The translations under genes and the position numbers were made by a program. 32,849 nucleotides of DNA, taken from positions 1 to 32,849 of the forward strand of contig CAOKNG010000012.1 of NCBI GenBank assembly GCA_948470025.1, written 5' to 3'. Under the pieces are notes generated by a model. That model worked only from the letters and a program-made list of their open reading frames with translations, was not told the DNA's origin and ran no database searches. Positions 25,485-32,849 of the stretch are shown here, in pieces. This stretch comes from an uncultured Clostridium sp. GTDB lineage: Bacteria > Bacillota > Clostridia > TANB77 > CAG-508. Every line of letters begins with the position of its first letter. The first letter of the stretch is position 1.

Positions 25485-26435
25485 TTAATCTAACAAATCT
25501 CGTCTTTTTAGCATTAGTATGGCGATTACTGTTACTAGTATACAAATTCCTACTAAAACAATAAAACCATATGGGTGGTTTTGCAATGGAACTGGTACAT
25601 TCATGCCCCATAAACTTGAAATTAAGGTTGGAATGGCTAGAATGATGGTAATGGATGTTAGGAATTTCATGACTCCATTTAGGTTGTTTGAAATGATGGA
25701 AGCATATGCGTCCATGGTGCCATTTAAGATGTCTCGGTAAATGCCACTCATTTCGATTGCTTGCTTGTTTTCAACAATAGCATCTTCTAGGATGTCTTCG
25801 TCTTCTTCGTATAGTTTTAAAATTTTTCCTCTTAATGTTTTTTCCATGACTAATTCGTTGGATTTTAGTGAGGTTGTAAAGTAGACTAAACTCTTTTCTA
25901 AACTTAGTAATTTTAATAATTCTCGGTTTTTCATGGAATTTTTTAATATGTTTTCTGCAATTTCGGTTTCTTTATTAATTCGTTTTAGGTAGTTTAAGTA
26001 TAAAGAGGCATTAAAGAACATGATTTGAAATAGGAATCTACTTTTTTTATATGTGGTAAATCCTTTTATTTTTTTCTTTTCAAAATTATCAATAACAATG
26101 TTTCGCTTTAAGGATACAGTAATAAAGTAATCATCTCTTACAACAATCATTCCTACTGGCATGGTTGTGTAGCTTTCTGTATCTTTTTCTTTTTCAATGA
26201 TTGGTACGTCTACAATAAATAAAATTGTACCATCGTCTTCTTCTTCGTCAATTCTTGCTTTTTCTTCATAGTCTAATGAATATTTGATAAAATCTTCTGC
26301 AATTTTTGTTTTTTTACATACTTCCTTAATTTCTTGGTCACTTGGATTTATCATACTAATCCAACAACCTTTTTCGATTTTTGATACGACTTTTAATTGG
26401 TTGGTTTCCATATCGGAATGATATATTTTCACCAT
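25485..26435 (-). CDS. corA: CorA-family magnesium/divalent cation channel
   Basis: 316 aa. Long soluble N-terminal domain followed by two membrane segments; the pore signature WGMNVPVP (GMN motif) ends the first of them and the C-terminus is basic (MLKRRDLLD). I chose ATG 26435 (MVKIYHSD), preceded by GGGGTGAGG; a GTG three codons upstream lies inside that ribosome binding site. No frameshift. Not in an obvious operon. Confidence 0.92.
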   Translation of the reverse strand: MVKIYHSDMETNQLKVVSKIEKGCWISMINPSDQEIKEVCKKTKIAEDFIKYSLDYEEKARIDEEEDDGTILFIVDVPIIEKEKDTESYTTMPVGMIVVRDDYFITVSLKRNIVIDNFEKKKIKGFTTYKKSRFLFQIMFFNASLYLNYLKRINKETEIAENILKNSMKNRELLKLLSLEKSLVYFTTSLKSNELVMEKTLRGKILKLYEEDEDILEDAIVENKQAIEMSGIYRDILNGTMDAYASIISNNLNGVMKFLTSITIILAIPTLISSLWGMNVPVPLQNHPYGFIVLVGICILVTVIAILMLKRRDLLD

Positions 26436-26635
26436 AATCCTCACCCCTTTTTTACTCTCTATCTTCTATTATATTCCCTTTTTCGATTTTTTTCTACCCT
26501 TTTTATGTTATTCTTGCTTTATTTTAGTTTTTTCAAACTTTTTTGATGCTTTTTTCTCATTGTTTTAAACTTTTATTTCGACCTTGTGATTAAATCAATT
26601 TCATAGTTCAAACCTTTTCTTACAGCATCAATATT

Positions 26636-27709
26636 TTAATAAGTATTATCTAAATTATTATAAATATATTTTGTATATCTTCCACCTGTAATTTTTAAAA
26701 TTTTATCTTCTTTTAATAATTCATTTAAAACTCTTTCTATACTTCCAACACTCACATCGGGACACATATTTGCAATTTCTTTTTTAGAAATTTTACCTAA
26801 ATGATTTCTAATTATTGTTTCGGTCCTTTCTTTTATTGACATTTTCTTATTTGATATATATTCCACTCTATTTGAAAAATCTTTATATGCTGATAATATA
26901 ATACCTAAATAGTATTCAACAAAAAACTCATAATTATTTTTATGATTATGCCATCTTATTGAGCTTTCTTGTAATGTATCATAATAAGATTCCTTGGTAT
27001 TTTCTACTAGTTTCTCTATACTAATATATTTACCAACAATATATCCACTTTTATATAATAATAGTAAAGTCAATAGTCTACTCATTCTTCCATTACCATC
27101 ATTAAATGGGTGTATGGATAAAAAATCTAAAATAAATATCGGTATTAGGAATAATGGGTCAATTTCATTTGTGCGAATTTCACTATTATAAGATGAGCAA
27201 AGTTCTTCTGTTGCTCTCGGTGTTTCAAAATCTGATAATGGTTTAAATCTGACTTTCTTATTTCCATTTTCATCTATTTCTTCTATTACGTTTTCAGAAT
27301 CTTTAAATTTACCACCAATACTCTTAGAACTATACTTATATAAATATTTGTGCATTTGAAGTATTACATTTTGTGTTATATCCATATTTTGATAATTCTC
27401 ATGAATTAGCTCTAGTACATCTCTATATCCTGCAATTTCTTCTTCATTTCTATTTCTTGGTTTTACTCTATCATTTATTAGTGCATTTATTCTTTCATCT
27501 GTTGTCTTGATTCCTTCAATTTTATTAGAACTTTCTGTACTTTGAATTTTTGCAATATTTAGCAAACTGGTTAAAATATCATGATTTGCCTCAATATATA
27601 ACGTTTGTTTCCCTTTATATTCATGAATCGCAGATACCAAATTTATTATATTGCTCGTGAAAATTGTTTCAGCTTCACTTTTTAAATTAAAATTTCTCAA
27701 TTGCCACAT
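26636..27709 (-). CDS. Fic domain protein (AMP-transferase, class II with inhibitory helix)
   Basis: 357 aa. The catalytic motif HPFNDGNGRMSR is complete. The N-terminal inhibitory motif (S/T)xxxE(G/N) is present as SNKIEG at about residues 81-86, so activity is probably held in check in cis. A winged-helix-like C-terminal segment (about 290-350, ISKKEIANMCPDVSVGSIERVL) suggests DNA binding. Start ATG 27709 follows AAAGGGG. The gene is AT-rich compared with its neighbours and is followed on the other strand by a gene fragment, so it may have been acquired. Target unknown. Confidence 0.92.
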   Translation of the reverse strand: MWQLRNFNLKSEAETIFTSNIINLVSAIHEYKGKQTLYIEANHDILTSLLNIAKIQSTESSNKIEGIKTTDERINALINDRVKPRNRNEEEIAGYRDVLELIHENYQNMDITQNVILQMHKYLYKYSSKSIGGKFKDSENVIEEIDENGNKKVRFKPLSDFETPRATEELCSSYNSEIRTNEIDPLFLIPIFILDFLSIHPFNDGNGRMSRLLTLLLLYKSGYIVGKYISIEKLVENTKESYYDTLQESSIRWHNHKNNYEFFVEYYLGIILSAYKDFSNRVEYISNKKMSIKERTETIIRNHLGKISKKEIANMCPDVSVGSIERVLNELLKEDKILKITGGRYTKYIYNNLDNTY

Positions 27710-27946
27710 CCCCTTTCTATATGCTATATTTTATCAATATTTATGGCAATTGTCAATCCTGTTCGGTGATTTAATTGCAACAAACTATGTATAAATATTG
27801 CACTTAAGATTAAAATGAGGCAATTAAATTTATTATAACAAATTACTTTAAACATATACAACTTGTTCCCCAAAATAAACATGCTTGAGACAAAGAAAGA
27901 ATATATGTTTGAATAGTGTTAAAAAAAAGAATTTAAAGAGGGCTAT

Positions 27947-28297
27947 TTGATACAGCCTAAACTTAAATTCAACTCAGAAATACAATGCTATTTTATTGCT
28001 GATAAATTGATGTATGTATATGAATATACGCCATCAAAATACCCTAATCATCCAGAGCCTAAATTAATTACATTAAATGAACAGGATAAAAAGTTAGCAG
28101 AACAATTCGCCACCATTTCTAATTTAATAGTAGGATTTCAAAAAATAGACTTTTTAAAACTTGAAAATAATGAATTAGTATTACTTGAAATAGAAGATAC
28201 TAGTCCTCACATGAACTTAGAAAAGTTGGATGAAAACCTTCGAAAAGCTGTATTAAACGAATACAAAAAGAATATTTATAATTTTTTGAAAAAGTAA
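27947..28297 (+). pseudogene. orphan C-terminal fragment, possibly of an ATP-grasp-like protein
   Basis: 116 codons open from a TTG at 27947, with a possible AGAGGG just before it. The sequence (GFQKIDFLKLENNELVLLEIEDTSPHMNLE) looks like the C-terminal end of a larger enzyme; the D..LEIE pattern recalls the metal-binding end of ATP-grasp folds, but I cannot name the family with confidence. I see no upstream part in 27710-27946, so it is probably a remnant. AT-rich like the adjacent Fic gene. A short true protein cannot be excluded. Confidence 0.5.
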
Positions 28298-28335
28298 AAA
28301 ATACCTATTTAAATTTTATTTTAAATAGATATTTT

Positions 28336-28411
28336 TGGTGCGCCATAGAGGGGTCGAACCTCCGACCTTGTGATTAAGAGTCACCTGCTCTACCAACTGA
28401 GCTAATGGCGC
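28336..28411 (-). tRNA. tRNA-Lys (CTT)
   Basis: Full cloverleaf on the minus strand: acceptor GCGCCAT/ATGGCGC, D arm with AGCTCAGTTGGTAGAGC, anticodon loop ACTCTTAAT (CTT), T arm GGTTCGACCC, and encoded CCA. Confidence 0.95.
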
Positions 28412-28426
28412 ATTTAGAACATTCTT

Positions 28427-28456
28427 ATTATAGCTCTAATTGTTTTTGTTTGTCAA
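28427..28456 (-). promoter_or_regulatory. promoter of tRNA-Lys
   Basis: Minus strand: TTGACA (28456-28451), 18-base spacer, TATAAT (28432-28427), about 16 bases before the mature tRNA end. Confidence 0.8.
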
Positions 28457-28478
28457 GAGTTTGGCGTAATTTGCCCAA

Positions 28479-28507
28479 AAAAACATAGCCATTTGTGCTA
28501 TGTTTTT
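28479..28507 (-). terminator. terminator overlapping the VanW gene stop
   Basis: AAAAACATAGC, 7-base loop, GCTATGTTTTT. A perfect 11-bp stem with flanking A/T runs; it overlaps the VanW stop codon. Confidence 0.85.
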
Positions 28508-30140
28508 ATTTTGTGCCTATTTCGATAACTTCTTGTAGTGGATTGTAGGAGTCTTTTGATAATAGGGTTTTGGATATTACTTTTCCGTTTAATTTTAAAA
28601 TTCGATAGGCTTCACTTTTGTAACCGTGTACTCCAGTTTGAATGACTTGTGTTTCTCCTTTTGTTAATTGATTGGTTTCAATGGTTTTTGTGGTGTATGG
28701 AATTACTTCTGTTACTTTGTCTTGTATTTCTACTTCGTATTCGGTTTCTTCTTCCATTCCATATACGAAAACTTGACAGGTTCCATTTTTGGCAATGCAT
28801 TCGATTTTGACTGGGTAGCTTCTAGTGTTTTTAAATTGAAAATCGATACTGCCGTAAGAAACTGTAGCATCTCTACTTGGTGATACATAAGAAGTAATGA
28901 AGTAGTGGTTTCGTCTACTTGTGATTTCTAGGTTGGCTAGTAGTACTGCATTATAAAGGGTTGTCGATACTTGGCAAATTCCTCCTCCTATTCCGTTTAC
29001 TACTTTTCCTCCCATGTATACTCCTGCTTCTTTGTAACCTGCTTTAATGGTTCTTTCTCCTACTACTTTATTGTAAGAAAAGGTTTCGTCTGGCATTAGA
29101 ATAGTTCCATTGATTTTTTCTGAGGATAGTCGTATGTTGGTTGCTCTATTTTCTGCTGTTTCGTCATATCTTGTGGTAAATTTTGCAAGTAAGTTTGGGA
29201 AGAAGTCTTGGTTTGCTAGGTCAGAAATTGTTGTGGTTGGTTTGATGATTTTTAATGGTATGGTATATTCTTCTTTTTCTTCTGCTAACATATTTTTTGC
29301 TTCTTCTATCGATATGGCAAGTTCAATTCCATTTTCCTCTTTATATAGTTTTTTGTTTGCTTCATCATAACGTGCATCTTGTGGTTGTTTATGGATTTCT
29401 TCATAAATCGCCTCTATGTCTATGGGGTCTGGTTTTCTTATTTCTATTGGTAGTGTAAGGATTCCTACTTCTTTTCCTATGATTTGATTTTGGATTTCTC
29501 GAATGAGTGTGTCTTTTAGTTGCTCTTTTTGAAGAATTGCTCCTGTTTTTCCATTTGTAATAATAAGTTGGTCATTTTCGATATAAAAACTACTTTCTAT
29601 TTGTGCATTTGGTAATTTTACTTCAATATCGCTAATAGCTTTTTCTAATTCTTCTTCATTAATTTCGATGGTTTGTTCTATTTCATTTCCAAATAGTAGG
29701 TTTGAAATGATTTGATAATTACTAATTAATATATTTCGGTTTCGTCCTAACCTGTAAGCTTTGTTAATTGCTTCATCGGTTTTGTAGGTTACTTCTAGTT
29801 GTTCTAGGCTAATGGTGGTTTCATATTCTTCATAGTTTAACACAATGTTCTTTTTTTTCTTACTTTTTAGGGTTTCGTTTAATTTTTGATACCCTTCATC
29901 AATGGTTAGGTTCGATAGGTCTACTCCATTTACATGTACTCTTGCTAATACTTTTTGACTAACGGAAGTGGTTAGGGCAAATATCGTAGAAAAACATAGT
30001 AGTACCATAAAGATGCAGGCTACTTTTAGCATCGTTTTTACACTATTGGGAATTTCAATTTGTATGTCTCGTAGTTTTCTTCTACGGTTTCTACGATTTC
30101 TCACGTCTTGCTCCCTCCCTTTCTTCATTTTCAATAACAT
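28506..30140 (-). CDS. VanW family protein with peptidoglycan-binding-like domains
   Basis: 544 aa. Basic N-terminus and one membrane segment (about 37-58), then extracellular domains: a region resembling the PG_binding_4 repeat (about 75-290), the VanW domain (TIRLSSEKINGTILMPDETFSYNKVVG to about 455, with GGGICQVSTTLYNA) and a C-terminal G5-like segment. It probably acts at the cell wall; the biochemical role of VanW is not settled, and no other van gene is near, so it is not evidence of vancomycin resistance. Start: ATG 30140 has only a weak AGAAGAAG site; ATG 30128 is an alternative. Confidence 0.88.
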   Translation of the reverse strand: MLLKMKKGREQDVRNRRNRRRKLRDIQIEIPNSVKTMLKVACIFMVLLCFSTIFALTTSVSQKVLARVHVNGVDLSNLTIDEGYQKLNETLKSKKKKNIVLNYEEYETTISLEQLEVTYKTDEAINKAYRLGRNRNILISNYQIISNLLFGNEIEQTIEINEEELEKAISDIEVKLPNAQIESSFYIENDQLIITNGKTGAILQKEQLKDTLIREIQNQIIGKEVGILTLPIEIRKPDPIDIEAIYEEIHKQPQDARYDEANKKLYKEENGIELAISIEEAKNMLAEEKEEYTIPLKIIKPTTTISDLANQDFFPNLLAKFTTRYDETAENRATNIRLSSEKINGTILMPDETFSYNKVVGERTIKAGYKEAGVYMGGKVVNGIGGGICQVSTTLYNAVLLANLEITSRRNHYFITSYVSPSRDATVSYGSIDFQFKNTRSYPVKIECIAKNGTCQVFVYGMEEETEYEVEIQDKVTEVIPYTTKTIETNQLTKGETQVIQTGVHGYKSEAYRILKLNGKVISKTLLSKDSYNPLQEVIEIGTK

Positions 30141-30214
30141 CTTCTTCTATTATTATATTTGTTTTATCTTATCATAATGAGAAAGTATTTACAAGATTTT
30201 TATTTGAATCTTTT

Positions 30215-30412
30215 TTATGAACTAAAAAAGATTTCTGCTACATTTTTTCCTAATGCTGTTGCAATTTTTTCCATAATTTGAATGGATGGGTTTGCTCTTG
30301 AGCCAATTTCTAAATGACACAAATACCCTACGGATATTCCTACCTTTTTGGCTAATTCATCTAGGTTCATTCCTTGTTGTTTTCGATATTGTCTAATTTT
30401 ATTTTGATACAT
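30215..30412 (-). CDS. small XRE-type DNA-binding protein
   Basis: 65 aa, essentially one helix-turn-helix domain (LDELAKKVGISVGYLCHLEIGSR, helices 2-3). Start ATG 30412 follows GGGAGG. It diverges from a second XRE regulator across a 180-base region with palindromes, so the two may regulate each other. Confidence 0.85.
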   Translation of the reverse strand: MYQNKIRQYRKQQGMNLDELAKKVGISVGYLCHLEIGSRANPSIQIMEKIATALGKNVAEIFFSS

Positions 30413-30468
30413 CTTATTTTCCTCCCTCTTTCTAATTTACAATTTGTCAATATTTTATCACTGCTAAT

Positions 30469-30544
30469 TTGACAAGTCAATCGTTTTGTGATATTTTTTT
30501 ATAAATATTGATATTTTTTTCATTTACTACTAGACAAATCGTCT
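30469..30544. promoter_or_regulatory. operator-like palindromes between the two XRE genes
   Basis: TTGACAAGTCAA (30469-30480) is a perfect palindrome. AGAC-AAATC-GTCT (30532-30544) overlaps the -35 box of the plus-strand gene. Both look like operators for dimeric XRE repressors. Confidence 0.5.
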
Positions 30545-30559
30545 GTTTTTTTGTATAAT
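30531..30559 (+). promoter_or_regulatory. promoter of the XRE-S24 regulator
   Basis: TAGACA (30531-30536), 17-base spacer, TATAAT (30554-30559); ATG follows at 30593. Confidence 0.7.
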
Positions 30560-30592
30560 AAGGAAAAATATTAGAGAAAAAGAGGTTTTTAT

Positions 30593-31162
30593 ATGATCGG
30601 TGATATGATTGCGAAAGCAAGAAAAGAAAAAAGAATGACAAAAACAGAACTTGCAAGATTGACAGATATCAACATTGGGCATTTAACTCATATTGAAAAA
30701 GGAGAAAGAAATCCAAGCCATAAGGCATTAAAAAATATTTGTAAAGCATTGGATATTCCTTATCAACAATTAATGTACACATATGATAAAAACATTAATG
30801 AAGAACAAGAAACTTATAATGTAGTAAGTCATATTTCTTATAGCAAATTGTTAGCAGTAGATTCTGTTAGTGGATTTATTGACTGTCCTTCTAATGTACC
30901 TAGTTCTGCTATTGCTTTAAAAGTAAATGATGCTGCAATGGAGCCAACCTTCAAAAAAGATTCGTATGTATTTGTTGAATTCAATACACCTTTAAATTCA
31001 AAAGATTATGGTGTGTTTAGTGTGAATGATGAAATTATGATTCGTAAATTTACTGCAAAGAAAGAGAAGATTACTTTAAAAGCAGACAATAAAAATTATA
31101 AAGATATCACGATAAAAAATGAGGATGATTTTTATATTGTAGGAAAAATTTTATCAAAATAA
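30593..31162 (+). CDS. XRE regulator with S24 (LexA/CI-like) domain, catalytic residues apparently lost
   Basis: 189 aa. N-terminal helix-turn-helix (residues 5-60, KTELARLTDINIGHLTHIEKGE), then an S24-like C-terminal domain from about 83. In LexA/CI relatives the self-cleavage Ser lies in a GDSMxP-like motif; here it reads NDAAMEP, with Ala115 at the Ser position. The catalytic Lys region (LexA VKR) reads IRKF, with Arg151 at the Lys position by my alignment. If correct, the protein cannot cleave itself and serves as a dimerising or ligand-sensing repressor. Probably autoregulated through the palindrome at its -35 box. The carbohydrate-binding gene follows with its own promoter. Confidence 0.87.
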   Translation: MIGDMIAKARKEKRMTKTELARLTDINIGHLTHIEKGERNPSHKALKNICKALDIPYQQLMYTYDKNINEEQETYNVVSHISYSKLLAVDSVSGFIDCPSNVPSSAIALKVNDAAMEPTFKKDSYVFVEFNTPLNSKDYGVFSVNDEIMIRKFTAKKEKITLKADNKNYKDITIKNEDDFYIVGKILSK

Positions 31163-31183
31163 GAAATTTCTTGTAAAAAATAC

Positions 31184-31212
31184 TTGAATATTTAAAGTTT
31201 TAATAATATAAT
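31184..31212 (+). promoter_or_regulatory. promoter of the carbohydrate-binding protein gene
   Basis: TTGAAT (31184-31189), 17-base spacer, TATAAT (31207-31212), then AAGGAGA and ATG 31250. Confidence 0.75.
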
Positions 31213-31249
31213 AGGTTTGCTAAAGATAAATTTAAGGAGAGAAAAGTAA

Positions 31250-31714
31250 ATGGAATTAACAAAGAATATATTTTTTAACACAGATAAACTAGTTGAAAAT
31301 GCTTCTGTTAAGATTTCTTATACTGGAAAATTGTTTCAAGAACAGGCAAAGAAAGTATATATTCATTATGGTTTTGGATTACAATGGGATGGTGTAAATG
31401 AAGTTGAAATGGAAAAAACGGAGTTAGGTTTTCAAGCAGAAGTTACTTTAACAGATGCAGAAACCTTTAATTTCTGTTTTAATGATGGAAATGGAAACTG
31501 GGATAATAATGAACATCAAAATTATATTTTCTCAATTGAAAGAGATACTGTTTCTTTAATGGTAACAGAAGAGACTGAATCTAGCTTACTACCAACAAAA
31601 CGATTAAGAAAAACTTATATTTGGAGTAAAAAGATTCGTTTAGCGATATACAAAATTCTTACCTATTTACCAAAAATTATTTCTGGAAATTATAAAAGAA
31701 AAGTAACAGAATAG
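31250..31714 (+). CDS. stand-alone CBM25-like carbohydrate-binding protein
   Basis: 154 aa. Residues 5-105 resemble starch/glycogen-binding CBM25-type modules: KVYIHYGFGLQWDG, an FQAEVTLTDAETFNFCF strand pair and NDGNGNWDNNEHQNY, with conserved aromatic residues for sugar stacking. No signal peptide and no catalytic domain, so it probably acts inside the cell, for example on glycogen (inference). The C-terminal 45 residues are basic. Clear promoter, ribosome binding site and terminator make it a one-gene unit. Confidence 0.8.
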   Translation: MELTKNIFFNTDKLVENASVKISYTGKLFQEQAKKVYIHYGFGLQWDGVNEVEMEKTELGFQAEVTLTDAETFNFCFNDGNGNWDNNEHQNYIFSIERDTVSLMVTEETESSLLPTKRLRKTYIWSKKIRLAIYKILTYLPKIISGNYKRKVTE

Positions 31715-31720
31715 ACCAAT

Positions 31721-31749
31721 AAAAAACTCACGGGTACCGTGAGTTTTTT
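31721..31749. terminator. bidirectional terminator
   Basis: AAAAAACTCACGG, loop GTA, CCGTGAGTTTTTT. Perfect 13-bp stem between the converging CBM-like and SDR genes. Confidence 0.95.
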
Positions 31750-31815
31750 GTTGGTATGTCTATGTATATTTCATCTTATTGGAATTTCTGTTATTCAAAT
31801 ATTTTGCACTTTTCA

Positions 31816-32538
31816 TTATATTGTCCAACCTCCGTTAGGAGATATTACCTGTCCTGTTGTATAGTTATCTTCTACTAACCACATAACACATTTTGCAATA
31901 TCTTCTGGTGTCCCAAATCGTCCTAGTGGTATTTCATGTTCTACTTCTTCTCGTTCTTCCTTTGTTAAATTCCTATTCATGTCTGTATTAATTGCTCCTG
32001 GTGCAATGGAATTAACACGTATGTTAGAGGGTGCAAGTTCTTTTGCAAGGGCTTTTGTAAGTCCATCTAATCCTGCCTTGCTTACAGAATACGCTACTTC
32101 GCAAGCCCCTCCTGTAATTCCCCATATGGAGGAAATGTTAATAATACATCCCCTTTTTTTGTTGATCATGTCTATTACGACCTCTCTTGTCATATAAAAT
32201 GCTGATGTTAGATTATTCCTAAGCATTTCTTCCCAATCTTCGTCTGTAATATCTGTAAACAGTTGCCATTTATCAATTCCTGCATTGTTTATTAAAATAT
32301 CAATACTCCCAAAGTTTTCCTTTGTATATGTCACTAACTTTTGTACCTCTTCACGTTTCGATACATCTGCCTTACAAATTTCAATGTTATATCCTTGTTC
32401 TAAAAGTTCTTGCTTCGTTTTAATTGCTTGTTCTTCTGAATGACGATAATTTAATACTACCTGTATTCCTTTTTTTGCAAGCTCTACTACAATCTGTCTT
32501 CCAATTCCTTTTGCTCCTCCTGTTACAATTGCTACCAT
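31816..32538 (-). CDS. short-chain dehydrogenase/reductase (FabG-like)
   Basis: 240 aa. NAD(P)-binding GGAKGIGRQI at the N-terminus, NNAG at about 86-89, catalytic Ser (ISSIWG) and YSVSK (Tyr, Lys), so a complete classical SDR of the 3-oxoacyl-ACP reductase type. Start ATG 32538 follows AGGAGG. It is isolated from other fatty acid genes, so the substrate is unknown; a role in fatty acid synthesis or in reducing another carbonyl compound are both possible. Confidence 0.92.
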   Translation of the reverse strand: MVAIVTGGAKGIGRQIVVELAKKGIQVVLNYRHSEEQAIKTKQELLEQGYNIEICKADVSKREEVQKLVTYTKENFGSIDILINNAGIDKWQLFTDITDEDWEEMLRNNLTSAFYMTREVVIDMINKKRGCIINISSIWGITGGACEVAYSVSKAGLDGLTKALAKELAPSNIRVNSIAPGAINTDMNRNLTKEEREEVEHEIPLGRFGTPEDIAKCVMWLVEDNYTTGQVISPNGGWTI

Positions 32539-32605
32539 AATTTCCTCCTATATAAAATAAAAAAGCCAACCATTAAGAGTTACCTCAAAACCATTGACCT
32601 TATGA

Positions 32606-32682
32606 TGGAGCCACTTCCCAGATTCGAACTGGGGACCCCCGCATTACAAGTGCGGTGCTCTGGCCAGCTGAGCTAAAGTGGC
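32606..32682 (-). tRNA. tRNA-Thr (TGT)
   Basis: Minus strand: acceptor GCCACTT/AAGTGGC, D arm TAGCTCAGCTGGCCAGAGCA, anticodon loop ACTTGTAAT (TGT), T arm AGTTCGAATCT, encoded CCA. Confidence 0.95.
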
Positions 32683-32689
32683 TTATATT

Positions 32690-32764
32690 TGGTGACCCCG
32701 ACGGGAATCGAACCCATGTCTCCGCCGTGAAAGGGCGATGTCTTAACCGCTTGACCACGGGGCC
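32690..32764 (-). tRNA. tRNA-Glu (TTC)
   Basis: Minus strand: acceptor GGCCCCG/CGGGGTC with one G-U pair, anticodon loop CTTTCAC (TTC), T arm GGGTTCGATTCCC, encoded CCA. Eight bases from tRNA-Thr, so co-transcribed. Confidence 0.95.
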
Positions 32765-32770
32765 TTATAA

Positions 32771-32795
32771 AGAATACTTATTGTATAAGTATTCT
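32771..32795. repeat. perfect hairpin between tRNA-Lys and tRNA-Glu
   Basis: AGAATACTTA, 5-base loop, TAAGTATTCT. No T-run follows, so it is more likely a processing or spacer structure in the tRNA precursor than a terminator. Confidence 0.6.
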
Positions 32796-32849
32796 TGGTG
32801 AGCCATCGCAGACTCGAACTGCGGACAACTTGATTAAAAGTCAAGTGCT
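32796..32849 (-). tRNA. tRNA-Lys (TTT), cut by the window edge
   Basis: 3' two-thirds of a tRNA on the minus strand: anticodon loop ACTTTTAAT (TTT), T arm AGTTCGAGTCT, acceptor end GATGGCTC and encoded CCA. The 5' part lies outside the window. Confidence 0.88.

Noticed and set aside
28506..30140. VanW as part of a vancomycin resistance cluster
   Set aside because: No vanA/B-type ligase, vanH, vanX, vanR or vanS is in the window; VanW-domain proteins are common in clostridia.

Overview
The window reads as a low-GC Gram-positive chromosome segment, most likely from an uncultured gut-type clostridial Firmicute. The pointers are strong AGGAGG-type ribosome binding sites, TTGACA/TATAAT promoters, a class 1B dihydroorotate dehydrogenase with its PyrK partner, VanW, DUF975, DUF378, Tex and ABC-F proteins, and tRNA genes with encoded CCA. 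No phage or plasmid backbone and no insertion sequence is visible.

Layout. (1) 0.4-1.3 kb: an Rpn-type nuclease gene broken by an in-frame TAA. (2) 1.4-5.5 kb, minus strand: pyrimidine operon pyrC-pyrF-pyrK-pyrD with a promoter upstream of pyrC. (3) 5.6-12.4 kb: an unknown secreted protein, a D,D-carboxypeptidase, a class B penicillin-binding protein, an orotate phosphoribosyltransferase-like gene and an HtrA protease. (4) 12.8-21.1 kb, plus strand: a one-module NRPS (C-A-T-R) directly followed by a 7TM-type histidine kinase, then a receiver/HD-GYP response regulator and a DUF975 membrane protein. (5) 21.2-27.7 kb, minus strand: Tex, ABC-F ATPase, DUF378, CorA and a Fic AMP-transferase. (6) 27.9-32.8 kb: an orphan C-terminal fragment, tRNA-Lys, VanW, two divergent XRE regulators, a carbohydrate-binding protein, an SDR and a cluster of tRNA genes.

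The main discovery candidate is a translational one. Six conserved genes (pyrD, pyrK, pyrF, the carboxypeptidase, the PBP and the phosphoribosyltransferase) each look frameshifted, yet all seven shifts are the same event: one extra C directly before a conserved glycine codon GGA or GGT, so that the ribosome meets an in-frame CGG exactly where it must move +1. I scanned every other gene by eye. In-frame CGG is otherwise almost absent: one case is at the very end of pyrF, where a +1 shift is equally possible, and one is in the unknown gene at 5.6-6.6 kb, where a shift would truncate the protein. This pattern suggests that CGG is unassigned in this organism and that CGGA/CGGU is read as glycine with a +1 frameshift, or as a four-base codon. 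The P-site codons before the shift are unrelated, which argues against simple P-site slippage. Sequencing or assembly artefact is the main rival explanation and has not been excluded.

Secondary points are the NRPS/sensor-kinase/HD-GYP arrangement, which could make and sense a small aldehyde or alcohol peptide signal; a sharp drop in GC that begins inside the NRPS gene and ends inside the kinase gene, suggesting a swapped cassette; a family of short palindromes ending in CCCCTAC; and an S24-type repressor whose catalytic residues appear to be lost.
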